Assembly: GCF_003984625.1 (NCBI RefSeq)
Contig: NZ_RWKH01000011.1
Span: 113,057-177,056 of the forward strand
Direction: 5' to 3'
From: Variovorax sp. DXTD-1
GTDB lineage: Bacteria > Pseudomonadota > Gammaproteobacteria > Burkholderiales > Burkholderiaceae_C
DNA: 64,000 nucleotides
Made by a program: the position numbers and the translations under genes. Positions 46,113-55,524 of this stretch are shown here, in pieces. How positions within the stretch are numbered: the stretch's first letter is position 1; every line of letters begins with the position of its first letter. The notes under the pieces are model-generated. The model was not told where the DNA came from and did no database searches. It saw only the letters and a program-made list of their open reading frames with translations.

Positions 46113-46939
46113 GTCTTGTATTCGCAGGCGTTTGCAGCCACGCCCCTGGCATCACCGGCCGCGCGCACCTCGCCGATCCGGCGGTGAAGGACGAATTTCA
46201 CGCGCAGTTTCATCGCTTCGGCGAAGCGATGCGCGCGACGAAGCCCGATGCGGTGATCGTGGTCGCGGCCGAGCACTTCGCGAACTTCTTCATGAACAAC
46301 ATGCCGGCGTACGCCATCGGCATGGCTGACAGCTATGAGGGGCCGATCGAGGACCCGAAGTGGCTCGGCATCGAGAAAACCAAAGTGCCCGGCGACGCCG
46401 CGCTCTCGCAGCGCCTGATTCGCGAAGTGATGCAGACGGCAGACGTGGCCTACGCGGAAGAATGGAAGTTCGACCACGGCATCATGGTGCCGCTGCACTT
46501 TCTCACGCCGAAGTTCGACACCAAGGTCATCCCCGTGAACATCAACTGCCAGGGGCCACCGCTCACGCCGCTGCACCGCGCCTGGGCTTTCGGCGAGGCA
46601 TTGCGCCGCGCCTGCGACAAGGCGCCCGAACGCATTGCGCTGGTGGGCACCGGCGGCATTTCGCACTGGCCCGCCACACCCGATTCGGGCAAGGTCAACG
46701 CGGAGTGGGACGCCGAGTTCATGCGACGCTGGTGCGCCAACGACCGCGAAGCATTGCTCTCTCAGGCCGACTACAACGACGAAGCCACGTACCGCGAAGC
46801 CGGCCAGGGCGGCTTCGAGATTCGTACCTTTCTTAGCGTGGCTGCGGCCGCGCGCGGCAAGGGCCGCATCCTGCACATGAAGGCCATCCCCATCTTCGCG
46901 GTGACATGCACCGCCGCGACGATGTCGATCGAAGAATGA
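46109..46939 (+). CDS. hpaD: Class III extradiol dioxygenase, catalytic subunit (homoprotocatechuate 2,3-dioxygenase role)
   Basis: LigB-fold Fe(II) dioxygenase, 276 residues. Metal ligands His11 (CSHAPG), His56 (AEHFANFF) and Glu237 (GGFEIRTF) are in place, as are active-site His123 (FDHG) and His186 (GGISHWP). By context it cleaves 3,4-dihydroxyphenylacetate next to the ring carbons; the symbol hpaD names that role. Since it is paired with a LigA subunit, its ancestry may be nearer to protocatechuate 4,5- or gallate dioxygenases, and substrate is not proven by sequence. Confidence 0.85.
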   Translation: MSLVFAGVCSHAPGITGRAHLADPAVKDEFHAQFHRFGEAMRATKPDAVIVVAAEHFANFFMNNMPAYAIGMADSYEGPIEDPKWLGIEKTKVPGDAALSQRLIREVMQTADVAYAEEWKFDHGIMVPLHFLTPKFDTKVIPVNINCQGPPLTPLHRAWAFGEALRRACDKAPERIALVGTGGISHWPATPDSGKVNAEWDAEFMRRWCANDREALLSQADYNDEATYREAGQGGFEIRTFLSVAAAARGKGRILHMKAIPIFAVTCTAATMSIEE

Positions 46940-46952
46940 GCAGAACACCGCC

Positions 46953-47357
46953 ATGCCTCATCTCGTGATCCTGTACACGCCCAACATCGAAGCCGAAACC
47001 GACATGTCGGCGCTTTGCCGCACGCTGGCCGACACCATGCTCAAGCAGCACGACGAGGCCGGCAAGCCGGTGTTCCCTATCGGCGGAACCCGCGTGCTGG
47101 CCTACCCCGCCGCGCACTATGCGGTGGCCGATGGCAAGGCCGACTACGCCTTCGTGTACCTCAACATCCGCATGGCGGGCGGGCGCTCCGAAGCCGTGAA
47201 GAAAAAGGCCGGCGACGAACTGCTGGCCGACGTGCGCGCGCATTTCGAACCGATTTTCGACAAGCGCCACATCGGCATCACGCTGCAGATAGACGAAAGC
47301 CCGGGCCAGGTGTATGACGGCAAGCACAGCAACCTGCATCCCCTCTTCAACAAATAA
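46953..47357 (+). CDS. hpaF: 5-Carboxymethyl-2-hydroxymuconate delta-isomerase
   Basis: 134-residue tautomerase-superfamily enzyme. It starts [13 protein letters not shown], so the catalytic Pro2 is present after Met removal. [13 protein letters not shown] (about 66-78) and the C-terminal [12 protein letters not shown] match the HpaF/CHMI family. It converts the HpaE product to the substrate of HpaG. It follows the dioxygenase by 13 bases. Confidence 0.93.
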   Translation: MPHLVILYTPNIEAETDMSALCRTLADTMLKQHDEAGKPVFPIGGTRVLAYPAAHYAVADGKADYAFVYLNIRMAGGRSEAVKKKAGDELLADVRAHFEPIFDKRHIGITLQIDESPGQVYDGKHSNLHPLFNK

Positions 47358-47361
47358 GCTC

Positions 47362-48165
47362 ATGCTCACCTCCGACACCATTGCCAGGCTGGCGGCCGAA
47401 CTGCACGAAAGCGAAAAATCGCGCGTGCAGGTCGAGCATTTTTCCAAGCGTTTTCCCGAAATGACGGTGGAAGACGGCTATGCCATCTCGCGCGAATGGG
47501 TCAAGGCCAAGATCGCCGAAGGCCGCACCGTGAAGGGCCACAAGATCGGCCTCACCTCGCGTGCCATGCAGCTGTCCAGCCAGATCGACGAACCCGACTA
47601 CGGCACGCTGCTCGACGACATGTTCTTCGAGCAGGGCGGCGACATTCCCTTCACGCGCTTCATCGCGCCGCGCATCGAGGTGGAGCTGGCCTTCATTCTC
47701 GGCAAGAAGCTGCAGGGTCCGAACGTGACCATCTTCGACGTGCTGGCCGCCACCGATTACGTGGTGCCCGCCATCGAGATCATCGACGCGCGCATCGAAC
47801 AGTTCGACCAACACACCAAGGCGCCGCGCAAGGTGTTCGACACCATTGCCGACAACGCAGCCAATGCGGGCATCGTGCTCGGCGGCCGACCGGTCAAGCC
47901 CGATGCGGTCGACCTGCGCTGGGTGAGCGCGCTGCTCTACAAGAACGGCGTGATCGAGGAATCGGGCGTGGCCGCGGCCGTGCTCAACCACCCGGCCACG
48001 GGCGTGGCCTGGCTCGCGAACAAGCTCGCGCCGTGGGACGAACGCCTCGAAGCCGGCGAAGTCGTGCTCGGCGGCTCGTTCACGCGGCCGACCACCGCCC
48101 TGCCGGGCGACACCTTCCATGCCGACTACGGCCCGCTGGGCAGCATCGCCTTCCGTTTCGCCTGA
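47362..48165 (+). CDS. hpaH: 2-Oxo-hept-3-ene-1,7-dioate hydratase
   Basis: Adds water to the linear HpaG product, giving 4-hydroxy-2-oxoheptanedioate. It has 267 residues of the FAH-like hydratase group: [13 protein letters not shown] (about 60-72), [15 protein letters not shown] with metal-binding Glu residues (about 105-119), and [10 protein letters not shown] (about 231-240). It starts four bases after the hpaF stop. Confidence 0.94.
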   Translation: MLTSDTIARLAAELHESEKSRVQVEHFSKRFPEMTVEDGYAISREWVKAKIAEGRTVKGHKIGLTSRAMQLSSQIDEPDYGTLLDDMFFEQGGDIPFTRFIAPRIEVELAFILGKKLQGPNVTIFDVLAATDYVVPAIEIIDARIEQFDQHTKAPRKVFDTIADNAANAGIVLGGRPVKPDAVDLRWVSALLYKNGVIEESGVAAAVLNHPATGVAWLANKLAPWDERLEAGEVVLGGSFTRPTTALPGDTFHADYGPLGSIAFRFA

Positions 48166-48174
48166 AAGACTTCC

Positions 48175-49005
48175 ATGCAAACACCGCTCAATACCTTCAA
48201 GCAGGCAATGCAGGCCGGCGAACAGAAAATCGGCCTCTGGGTCGGCCTGGCCGACGGCTATGTGGCCGAGCTGCTGGCGGGCACCGGATTCGACTGGTTG
48301 CTGGTCGATGGAGAGCATGCGCCCAACGACGTGCGCTCTGTGCTCGCGCAGCTGCAGGGCATCTCCAGCGCATGGTCGGCGCAGCCCGAGGCCGAACGCT
48401 CACACCCCGTGGTGCGCGTTCCGGTGGGCGACACCACGCTGCTCAAGCAATACCTGGACATCGGCGCGCAGACCGTCCTGGTGCCGATGGTCGACACCGC
48501 CGAACAGGCCGCACGCATGGTGCGAGGCATGCGCTACCCGCCCGAAGGCATTCGCGGCATGGGCAGCGCCCTGGCGCGCGCCTCGCGCTGGCAGGCCTAC
48601 CCCGGGTACCTGCATGAAGCCAACGCGCAGACCTGCCTGCTGGTGCAGGCCGAAACGGTCGAAGCCATGAAGAACCTCGACGCCATCGCGGCCACCCCGG
48701 GCGTGGACGGCGTGTTCATCGGGCCGGCCGACCTGTCGGCATCGATGGGCTTCGTGGGCCAGCCGAACCACCCCGAGGTGCAGGCCGTGATCGCCGACGC
48801 CATCGCGCGCATCCGCAAGGCCGGCAAGGCGCCGGGCATTCTCTCGACCACCGAGGAACAGGCGCGCAAGTGGCTGGCCGCCGGCGCGCAATTCGTCGCC
48901 GTGGGGGTGGACACCATTCTGCTCACGGCGGCAGCGAAGCAACTGGCGGCCAAATACAAAACCGACAAGAACGCCGCGGGCACCGCCACGCCCAACGGCT
49001 ACTGA
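48175..49005 (+). CDS. hpaI: 4-Hydroxy-2-oxoheptanedioate aldolase
   Basis: Class II, metal-dependent HpcH/HpaI aldolase that splits its substrate into pyruvate and succinic semialdehyde, ending the homoprotocatechuate pathway. It has 276 residues: [12 protein letters not shown] (about 40-51, catalytic His), [27 protein letters not shown], and [14 protein letters not shown] (metal-binding region about 181-194). It is followed after 21 bases by genes not belonging to the classical pathway. Confidence 0.95.
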   Translation: MQTPLNTFKQAMQAGEQKIGLWVGLADGYVAELLAGTGFDWLLVDGEHAPNDVRSVLAQLQGISSAWSAQPEAERSHPVVRVPVGDTTLLKQYLDIGAQTVLVPMVDTAEQAARMVRGMRYPPEGIRGMGSALARASRWQAYPGYLHEANAQTCLLVQAETVEAMKNLDAIAATPGVDGVFIGPADLSASMGFVGQPNHPEVQAVIADAIARIRKAGKAPGILSTTEEQARKWLAAGAQFVAVGVDTILLTAAAKQLAAKYKTDKNAAGTATPNGY

Positions 49006-49026
49006 AAACGCTCCCCTTCCTGCGCC

Positions 49027-50757
49027 ATGACTTCCCCGACCAACCCAAAGCGCTTCCGCTCCGCCACCATCCGCGAAGGCACGATCCGCGCGACCACGCG
49101 CAGCTTTCTGCATGCGCTGGGCCAGGACGACGAGGACATCGAACGTCCGCACATCGGCGTGTTCCACACTGGCGGCGAAATGAGCCCGTGCAACCTCAAC
49201 CTGCGCGAGCAGGCACAGCACGCCAAGACCGGCATCTACGCCGGTGGCGGCACGCCGCATGAATGCCCGGTGGTGTCGGTGAGCGACGGGCTCACCATGG
49301 CGCATTCGGGCATGCGCTTCTCGCTCATTTCGCGCGAGCTGATTGCCGACAGCGTCGAGGCTTCCACGCGCGGCCACCAGTGGGACGGCATATTCGCTAT
49401 CGGCGCCTGCGACAAGAACCTGCCGGGCCTGATGATGGGCATGGTGCGCTGCAACGTGCCGAGCGTGTTCGTGCATGGCGGCTCGGCGCTGCCGGGGCAG
49501 ATGCCGGGGCCGGATGGCCGCGACCTCAACGTGGTCGATACGTACGAAACCATCGGCAAAGTGCTGGCCGGCACCGCCACCCACGGCGAACTCGATGCCA
49601 TGAGCCGCGCCTGCCTCCCCACGGCGGGCGCCTGCGCGGGCCAGTTCACGGCCAACACCATGGGCATGGTGTCCGAGGCGCTGGGGCTTGCGCCCATCGG
49701 CTCCAGCATGGTGCCGGCGGTGTTCAGCGAGCGGGCACCGCTGATGCGCCGCGCCGCGAAGAACCTCATGAAGGCGGTGATGGGAGACAGCCCACTGCCG
49801 CGCGACATCGTCACGCGCAAGGCGCTCGAAAACGCCTGCGCCGTCGTCTCGGCCACGGGTGGCTCGACGAATGCCGCGCTGCACCTGCCGGCCATTGCGC
49901 ACGAAGCCGGCATCAAGTTCCACCTGGACGACGTGGCCGAGATCTTCGCGCGCACGGCGCTCATCGCCGACCTGCGCCCGGGCGGCCAGTACCTGGCGCG
50001 CGACGTGTTCTACATCGGCGGCGCGGGCGTCATCTTGCGCACCTTGATGGAGCAAGGCTTTCTGCACGGCGACGCACTCACCTTCACCGGCCGCACCATG
50101 GCCGAAGAGCTGGCCGATGCCGCCGCGCCCGACGGCCGCGTGGTGCGCGCAGCCGGCAACCCGATCACGCGCGACGGCGGGCTGGCCGTACTCAAGGGCA
50201 ATCTCTGCCCCGACGGCGCGCTGCTCAAGACCGCGGGCCTGCAGACGCTGGTGCACCGCGGCCCGGCGCGCGTCTTCAACTCCGAGGAAGAAGCCCAGGC
50301 GGCGGTGCAGAACCGCCGCTACGAGCCCGGCGACGTGATCGTGATCCGCAACGAAGGGCCCAAGGGCAGCCCCGGCATGCGCGAGATGCTGGGCATTACC
50401 GCCCTGCTCTACGGCCAGGGCATGGGCGACAGGGTGGCGCTTCTGACCGACGGCCGCTTTTCCGGCGCCACGCGCGGCCTGTGCATCGGCTATGCCGGCC
50501 CGGAAGCAGCCGACGGCGGGCCGATTGCGGTGCTGCGCGACGGCGATGTGGTGGCCATCGATGCGCGCGCCGATGCACGCAGCATTTCGGTGGAACTCAC
50601 GGCGGAAGAAATTGCGCTCCGGCTCTCCAAACGTGAGGTAAACGCGGGGGTGGCGCACCGCGGCTTGCTGGAAAAATACGCGCTCACCGTGCGTCCTGCC
50701 CATCAGGGCGCAGTGACCCATTCGGGCGCAGTCACCTGGCTGCGCGACGAGTCGTAA
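49027..50757 (+). CDS. IlvD/Edd-family dehydratase
   Basis: Iron-sulfur dehydratase of the dihydroxy-acid / sugar-acid class, 576 residues. Cluster cysteines Cys55 (SPCNLN), Cys128 (ACDKN) and Cys203 (AGACAG) are present. The overall form is close to dihydroxy-acid dehydratase (IlvD), but the location at the end of an aromatic operon, followed by a Bug binding protein and a class II aldolase, argues for a hydroxy- or sugar-acid substrate. Exact substrate unknown. 21 bases after hpaI. Confidence 0.85.
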   Translation: MTSPTNPKRFRSATIREGTIRATTRSFLHALGQDDEDIERPHIGVFHTGGEMSPCNLNLREQAQHAKTGIYAGGGTPHECPVVSVSDGLTMAHSGMRFSLISRELIADSVEASTRGHQWDGIFAIGACDKNLPGLMMGMVRCNVPSVFVHGGSALPGQMPGPDGRDLNVVDTYETIGKVLAGTATHGELDAMSRACLPTAGACAGQFTANTMGMVSEALGLAPIGSSMVPAVFSERAPLMRRAAKNLMKAVMGDSPLPRDIVTRKALENACAVVSATGGSTNAALHLPAIAHEAGIKFHLDDVAEIFARTALIADLRPGGQYLARDVFYIGGAGVILRTLMEQGFLHGDALTFTGRTMAEELADAAAPDGRVVRAAGNPITRDGGLAVLKGNLCPDGALLKTAGLQTLVHRGPARVFNSEEEAQAAVQNRRYEPGDVIVIRNEGPKGSPGMREMLGITALLYGQGMGDRVALLTDGRFSGATRGLCIGYAGPEAADGGPIAVLRDGDVVAIDARADARSISVELTAEEIALRLSKREVNAGVAHRGLLEKYALTVRPAHQGAVTHSGAVTWLRDES

Positions 50758-50792
50758 ACCCGCAACCAACCACCAACACCCGGAGACAGACC

Positions 50793-51782
50793 ATGACATT
50801 CACCCGCCGCCAGTTGCTGCAGACCACCGGCGCCTCGGCGCTGCTCGCGAGCCTGGGCCAGCACGCCTTCGCGCAAGCCTCGCTCGAAACCGCCACCATC
50901 GTCACCGGCTTTGCGGCCGGCGGCACCTCGGACACCACCTGCCGGCGCATCGCGCAGAAGCTCAGCCCCGACTACGCCAAGTCGGCCGTGGTGGAAAACC
51001 GCACCGGCGCGGGTGGCCAGATCGCCGTGAGCTACGTGAAGGGCCGGCCCGCCGACGGCGCCACCATCCTGCAAACGCCGACCTCGATCCTCACGATCTA
51101 TCCGCACATCTACAAGAAGCTGCCGTACGACCCGATGGTCGACCTCACGCCGGTCAGCATCGCCTGCATCTTCGACTTCGGCTTTGCGGTTGGCCCCTCG
51201 GTGCCGGCCAACGTGAAGACGGTGCCCGAGTTCCTGGCCTGGGCCAAGGCCAACCCGACCGGCGCCAATTTCGGCTCGCCCGCCGCGGGCTCCACGCCGC
51301 ACTTCATCGGCGCGCTGCTGGGCAAGAAGGGCGGCGTCGAGCTCAAGCATGCCGCCTACCGCGGCACGCAGCCGGCCATGCTCGACCTGCTGGGCGGCAA
51401 CATCTCGGCCGTGTCGGGGCCCATCGGCGACATCACGCAGCACCTGGCCTCGGGCAAGGTGCGCATCCTGGGCGTTTCGGGTTCCAAGCGCAGCCGCTTC
51501 GCGCCCGACGTGCCCACCTTCGGCGAGCAGGGCATCCAGGACATGGCGCACAGCGAATGGTTCGCCTTCTTCCTGCCCGCCAAGGCCTCGCCGGACGTGG
51601 TCGCGCGGCTGAACGCATCCATGAAGACCGCGCTGGCGCACAAGGACGTGATCGAAGGTCTCGGCAACTTCGGGTTGGAAGCCATGTCTTCCACCCCGGG
51701 CGAACTGACCGACCTGCTCAAGAAAGACACCGCCAAGTGGGCGCCGATCGTCAAGGAAGTCGGCTTCACCGCGGAGGGATAA
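50793..51782 (+). CDS. Bug-family tripartite tricarboxylate transporter binding protein
   Basis: Periplasmic solute receptor, 329 residues. The signal peptide has a Tat-like motif (TRRQLLQTTG) and ends AFAQA. The mature fold shows typical Bug features: VTGFAAGGTSDTTCRRIA (about 38-55), VVENRTGAGGQIAV, HAAYRGTQPAMLDLLGG. Bug proteins are strongly expanded in Burkholderiales and usually bind carboxylic acids; membrane TctAB partners are not encoded here. Confidence 0.9.
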   Translation: MTFTRRQLLQTTGASALLASLGQHAFAQASLETATIVTGFAAGGTSDTTCRRIAQKLSPDYAKSAVVENRTGAGGQIAVSYVKGRPADGATILQTPTSILTIYPHIYKKLPYDPMVDLTPVSIACIFDFGFAVGPSVPANVKTVPEFLAWAKANPTGANFGSPAAGSTPHFIGALLGKKGGVELKHAAYRGTQPAMLDLLGGNISAVSGPIGDITQHLASGKVRILGVSGSKRSRFAPDVPTFGEQGIQDMAHSEWFAFFLPAKASPDVVARLNASMKTALAHKDVIEGLGNFGLEAMSSTPGELTDLLKKDTAKWAPIVKEVGFTAEG

Positions 51783-51802
51783 ACCCATATGAAGGAACTG
51801 CA

Positions 51803-52597
51803 ATGAACACACTCGCCACCCGCGTGCCGCCGTCGGCACCGGTCCATCCCTCGATCCATTCGGACGAGCGCGCCGCGCGCGAAGAGCTTGCGGCCTGCTA
51901 CCGCGTGTTCGCGATGCTGGGCTGGACCGAGATGATCTACAACCACATCACGCTGCGGCTGCCCGACAGCGTGACGGGCGGGGAGAAGCAGTTCCTCATC
52001 AACCCCTTCGGGCTGCACTACAGCGAAGTCACGGCCAGCAACCTGGTGAAGATCGACCTGCAGGGCAAGGTGCTCGACGGATCGACCTACCCGGTGAACC
52101 CGGCCGGCTTCACGGTGCACGCCGCCATTCACGACGGCCTGCCCGGCGCGCACTGCGTGATGCACACGCACACCACGGCCGGTGTGGCCGTGGCCTGCCT
52201 GCAGGGCGGCCTGCAGCAGACCAATTTCTATACCGCCCAGTTGCACGACATGGTGGCGTACCACGACTTCGAGGGCATCACCATCCATGCCGACGAAGGT
52301 CCGCGCTTGCTCAAGAGCATCGGCAATCGCAACGCGGTGGTCCTGCGCAACCATGGCCTGCTGGCCTGGGGACAAACGCTGCCCCAGACCTTCGCCATCC
52401 TGTGGACCTTGCAGCGCGCCTGCGAAGTCCAGATGGCGACGTTTTCGATGGGCGCCGCCATTCCCGTGAGCGAGGAAATCGCCGAGCGCTGCACGCGCGA
52501 TGCGCTGCAGTTCAGCCCCGAGCACGGCGCGGGGCAGGACGTGTTCGATGCGCTGGTGCGCCAGGTCGACCGCATCGACCCGAGCTACAGAAACTGA
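51803..52597 (+). CDS. Class II aldolase/adducin family protein
   Basis: 264 residues, zinc-type class II aldolase fold related to fuculose-phosphate aldolase. Metal motif HTHTTAGVA (about 117-125) and the downstream RNHGLLAWG (about 181-189) supply the His ligands. YNHITLRLP near residue 46 matches the substrate loop. It may act as an aldolase or decarboxylase on a hydroxyacid made by the dehydratase two genes upstream. Substrate unknown. Confidence 0.87.
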   Translation: MNTLATRVPPSAPVHPSIHSDERAAREELAACYRVFAMLGWTEMIYNHITLRLPDSVTGGEKQFLINPFGLHYSEVTASNLVKIDLQGKVLDGSTYPVNPAGFTVHAAIHDGLPGAHCVMHTHTTAGVAVACLQGGLQQTNFYTAQLHDMVAYHDFEGITIHADEGPRLLKSIGNRNAVVLRNHGLLAWGQTLPQTFAILWTLQRACEVQMATFSMGAAIPVSEEIAERCTRDALQFSPEHGAGQDVFDALVRQVDRIDPSYRN

Positions 52598-52610
52598 GGC
52601 GGCCTCTTTC

Positions 52611-53588
52611 ATGAAGATTTGCATCTACGGCGCCGGCGCAATCGGCGGATGGATCGGTGCCGGCCTCGCGCAGGCCGGCGAGCGGCTCAATGTGGTGGCG
52701 CGCGGCGCCACGCTCGAGGCATTGCAGCAAGGCGGCCTCTCATTGATGCGCGGCGCCGTGCGCACGCGCGTGCCGGTCAACGCGGTGGCCGACCCGGAAT
52801 CGCTCGGCACGCAAGACCTGGTGGTCATCGCCGTGAAGGCGCCCGCGCTGGCCGGCGTGGCCGAACGCATCGGCCCGCTGATCGGGCCCGACACCATCGT
52901 GCTGGTGGCGATGAACGGCGTGCCCTGGTGGTTTCTCGAAGGCGGGTTCGGCGGGGCCATCACCGGCCACCGCCTGGCAGCCGTCGATCCGGATGGCGCA
53001 ATTGCAAAGGCCATTCCGGCGCGCAACGTGATCGGCTGCGTGGTGCACGCGAGCTGCTCGCTCGATGCGCCGGGCGTGGTGCGGCATCACTTCGGCAACG
53101 GGCTGATCGTGGGCGAACCTTCGGGCGAAGCCACACCGCGCGTGAAAAAGCTGGTCGAGCTGCTCGAGAACGGCGGCTTCGACGCCACGCTGTCGCCGCA
53201 GATCCAGAAGGACGTGTGGTTCAAGCTCTGGGGCAACATGACGGTGAACCCGATCAGCGCGCTGACGGGTGCCACCACCGACCTGATCATGGGCGACGAC
53301 TACGTGCGCGGCTTCATCTCGGCCGTGATGCTCGAAGCGAAGGAAATCGGGCGCCGCATCGGCATCGAGATCACCCAGAGCCCCGAAGACCGGCATGCGG
53401 TGACGATGAAGCTCGGCGCGTTCAAGACCTCGATGCTGCAGGACGTGGAAGCCGGGCGGTCGGTGGAACTCGATGCGCTGGTCACGGTGGTGCGCGAACT
53501 GGGGGAGCTCACGGCGGTGGCCACGCCGTTCACCGATGCGCTGCTGGGGTTGGCGCGGCTGCGGATGCGGCAGCTCGGGCTGTACTGA
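52611..53588 (+). CDS. 2-Dehydropantoate 2-reductase-like oxidoreductase
   Basis: 325-residue ApbA/PanE-family NADPH enzyme: N-terminal Rossmann motif YGAGAIGGWIGAGLA (about 5-19) and C-terminal catalytic helical domain with KDVWFKLWGNMTVNPISALTG (about 203-223, containing the family Lys and Asn). Given its place at the end of a catabolic operon rather than near panB/panC, a different 2-oxoacid substrate is likely. It lies 13 bases after the aldolase gene and is last in the operon. Confidence 0.86.
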   Translation: MKICIYGAGAIGGWIGAGLAQAGERLNVVARGATLEALQQGGLSLMRGAVRTRVPVNAVADPESLGTQDLVVIAVKAPALAGVAERIGPLIGPDTIVLVAMNGVPWWFLEGGFGGAITGHRLAAVDPDGAIAKAIPARNVIGCVVHASCSLDAPGVVRHHFGNGLIVGEPSGEATPRVKKLVELLENGGFDATLSPQIQKDVWFKLWGNMTVNPISALTGATTDLIMGDDYVRGFISAVMLEAKEIGRRIGIEITQSPEDRHAVTMKLGAFKTSMLQDVEAGRSVELDALVTVVRELGELTAVATPFTDALLGLARLRMRQLGLY

Positions 53589-53612
53589 ACGCCGGGGCGC
53601 CGGCGCACGGCT

Positions 53613-54161
53613 TCAGAGCAGCCGCGGCGCCGGAATGATGTGTTGCCGCGGCCTCTTCGGCGCAGGCTTCTTCACCGCTGGCTTCTTCACCGGAACCGGC
53701 TGAGGCAGGTCGCGGGCGTTGCGCAGGCGCGGTCCGGCCACCATGATCTTGCGCATGCGGTGGTCGTAGCGAAGGAACAGGCCCGAGACGCTGCCCACGT
53801 AGGCGTCGATCTTCAAATCGTCCGCGACGCCGCGGTCCTCGGGCGAAAAGCGGTCGGGCTCCATGTTGAAGCCTGCGCCCTTGTAGGCCGGATGCGTGTG
53901 GTAGTAAGCCACCGCCGTCGCGCCCTCGGGGCAACCCCTGTTGCCGAGGCGGTGGCCGACGTCGACCGTGTTGGTGTCGCCCTCGCGCGGCGGCATCGCG
54001 AAGAACTGGTTGCCCTGCTGGCAGATCATGGCGCCGAACTCCTTGCGGCGTTCGATCGACTCGATCAGCACGGACTCCAGTGCCGCGCGCGCCGCCTCGG
54101 TGACGGTGTCGAAGAGTTCGTATTCAAGAGGGAATCCGGGAGCGGGAAGTGGTTCAGCCAT
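53613..54161 (-). CDS. DUF4329 protein with JAMM-like metalloprotease motif
   Basis: 182 residues from ATG 54161. Residues 83-109 read AVAYYHTHP...FSPED, giving His88-x-His90-Pro and Ser106-x-x-Asp109; Glu41 could complete a JAMM-type zinc site, with a longer insertion than usual between the His and Ser parts. The C-terminal ~28 residues form a Lys/Pro/Ala-rich basic tail. DUF4329 modules often occur at the ends of large polymorphic toxins, but here the protein stands alone, downstream of alr and without a signal peptide. Function unknown. Confidence 0.78.
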   Translation of the reverse strand: MAEPLPAPGFPLEYELFDTVTEAARAALESVLIESIERRKEFGAMICQQGNQFFAMPPREGDTNTVDVGHRLGNRGCPEGATAVAYYHTHPAYKGAGFNMEPDRFSPEDRGVADDLKIDAYVGSVSGLFLRYDHRMRKIMVAGPRLRNARDLPQPVPVKKPAVKKPAPKRPRQHIIPAPRLL

Positions 54162-54253
54162 GCCACGAGTGTGGCGGCCGCACGGGCGCGCAGCCATCCC
54201 ACGGACAGCGTATGACGATCGGCTGGCCCTCGCCGATCAGCCGGCAAGAACTT

Positions 54254-55354
54254 TCATGCGCCGTCGGCGGAAGCGAACGGCACGCGCGGCGCCACCGCGC
54301 ACATGAGTTCGTAGCCGACGGTGCCGGCCGCCTGAGCGACCTCGTCGATGGGCAGCACGGCGCCGGTTGCGGCCGAACGGCCCCACAGCGTGACCTCGGC
54401 GCCGAACTTCGCCTCCGGCACGGGCGTGAGGTCGACGGTGATCATGTCCATGCTCACGCGGCCCACCATGCGGGTGCGCACGCCGTTCACCAGCACCGGC
54501 GTGCCGGTGTTGCAATGGCGCGGATAGCCGTCGGCATAGCCGACCGCGGCCACGCCGATGGTGAGCGGCCCCTCGGCCGTGAAGTTGGAGCCGTACCCGA
54601 TGGTGTCGCCCGCCTTCAGCTGCTGCACGCCAATGAGCTTGGTCGCGAGCGTCATGGTGGGCTGCAGCTGCCAGTGCGCGGTGTCGTGCTGCGGAAAGTC
54701 GGGGGCGCTGCCGTACAGCACGATGCCGGGGCGCACCCAGTCGCCGCGGGTCTGCGAGGCATGGCGCAGAGTGGCGGCGCTGTTCGCAATGGAGCGCTCG
54801 CCCGGCAGGTCGCGCGTGACGCGTTCGAACACTTCGATCTGGTGCGCAATGCCGCGGGGGCCGTCGGCGTCGCTGAAATGCGTCATCAGCGAAATCTCGT
54901 CGACCTGCGGCAGCGCGTTCAGGCGCGTCCAGGCCGAGCCGAAGCGCTCGGGCGCGAAGCCCAGGCGGTTCATGCCGGAATTCATCTTGAGGAACACGCG
55001 CTGCGGCTTGAGCGTCTTGTGGGCCGCGAGCATGTCGATCTGCTCGTCGCAGTGCACCGTGTGCCAGAGGTCGAGGCGCGAGCACAGTTCCAGGTCGCGT
55101 GCGTCGAACACGCCTTCGAGCAGCAGCACGGGGCCGCGCCAGCCGAGTGCGCGCACCCGTTCGGCTTCGGCCAGGTCGAGCAGCGCAAAGCCGTCGGCGC
55201 CGCGAAGGCCTTCATACACCCGCTCGATGTCGTGGCCATAGGCGTTGGCTTTGACCACAGCCCAGACGCGGGCATCGACGGCGGCGCGGCGCACGCGGTC
55301 GAGGTTGTGGCGAAGTGCGGCGGTGTGGACGGTGGCAAGGATGGGACGCGGCAT
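54254..55354 (-). CDS. alr: Alanine racemase
   Basis: PLP enzyme interconverting L- and D-alanine for peptidoglycan. It has 366 residues: PLP lysine Lys35 in [11 protein letters not shown] (Asp replaces the more common Gly after His), [11 protein letters not shown] (about 123-133), the catalytic Tyr in GYGSNF and [17 protein letters not shown] 55354 begins the canonical MPRPILATV. It is divergent from lplT with 170 bases between them. It ends 92 bases before the DUF4329 gene. Confidence 0.95.
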   Translation of the reverse strand: MPRPILATVHTAALRHNLDRVRRAAVDARVWAVVKANAYGHDIERVYEGLRGADGFALLDLAEAERVRALGWRGPVLLLEGVFDARDLELCSRLDLWHTVHCDEQIDMLAAHKTLKPQRVFLKMNSGMNRLGFAPERFGSAWTRLNALPQVDEISLMTHFSDADGPRGIAHQIEVFERVTRDLPGERSIANSAATLRHASQTRGDWVRPGIVLYGSAPDFPQHDTAHWQLQPTMTLATKLIGVQQLKAGDTIGYGSNFTAEGPLTIGVAAVGYADGYPRHCNTGTPVLVNGVRTRMVGRVSMDMITVDLTPVPEAKFGAEVTLWGRSAATGAVLPIDEVAQAAGTVGYELMCAVAPRVPFASADGA

Positions 55355-55524
55355 GGAAGACGTCGATTGGTGAATAGATGGGTTTTAGCATCTTCCCGGG
55401 AAGAAACGTCCAGGGTGGCAACGCTGATTTCCCGGTCGTACCCCCATGCTATAACCGCCCATTCGCCAAAAGACGCGACACTTTCTCACTACTGCCAGCA
55501 CCCCACTGGCCAGCCAGCCCATCG

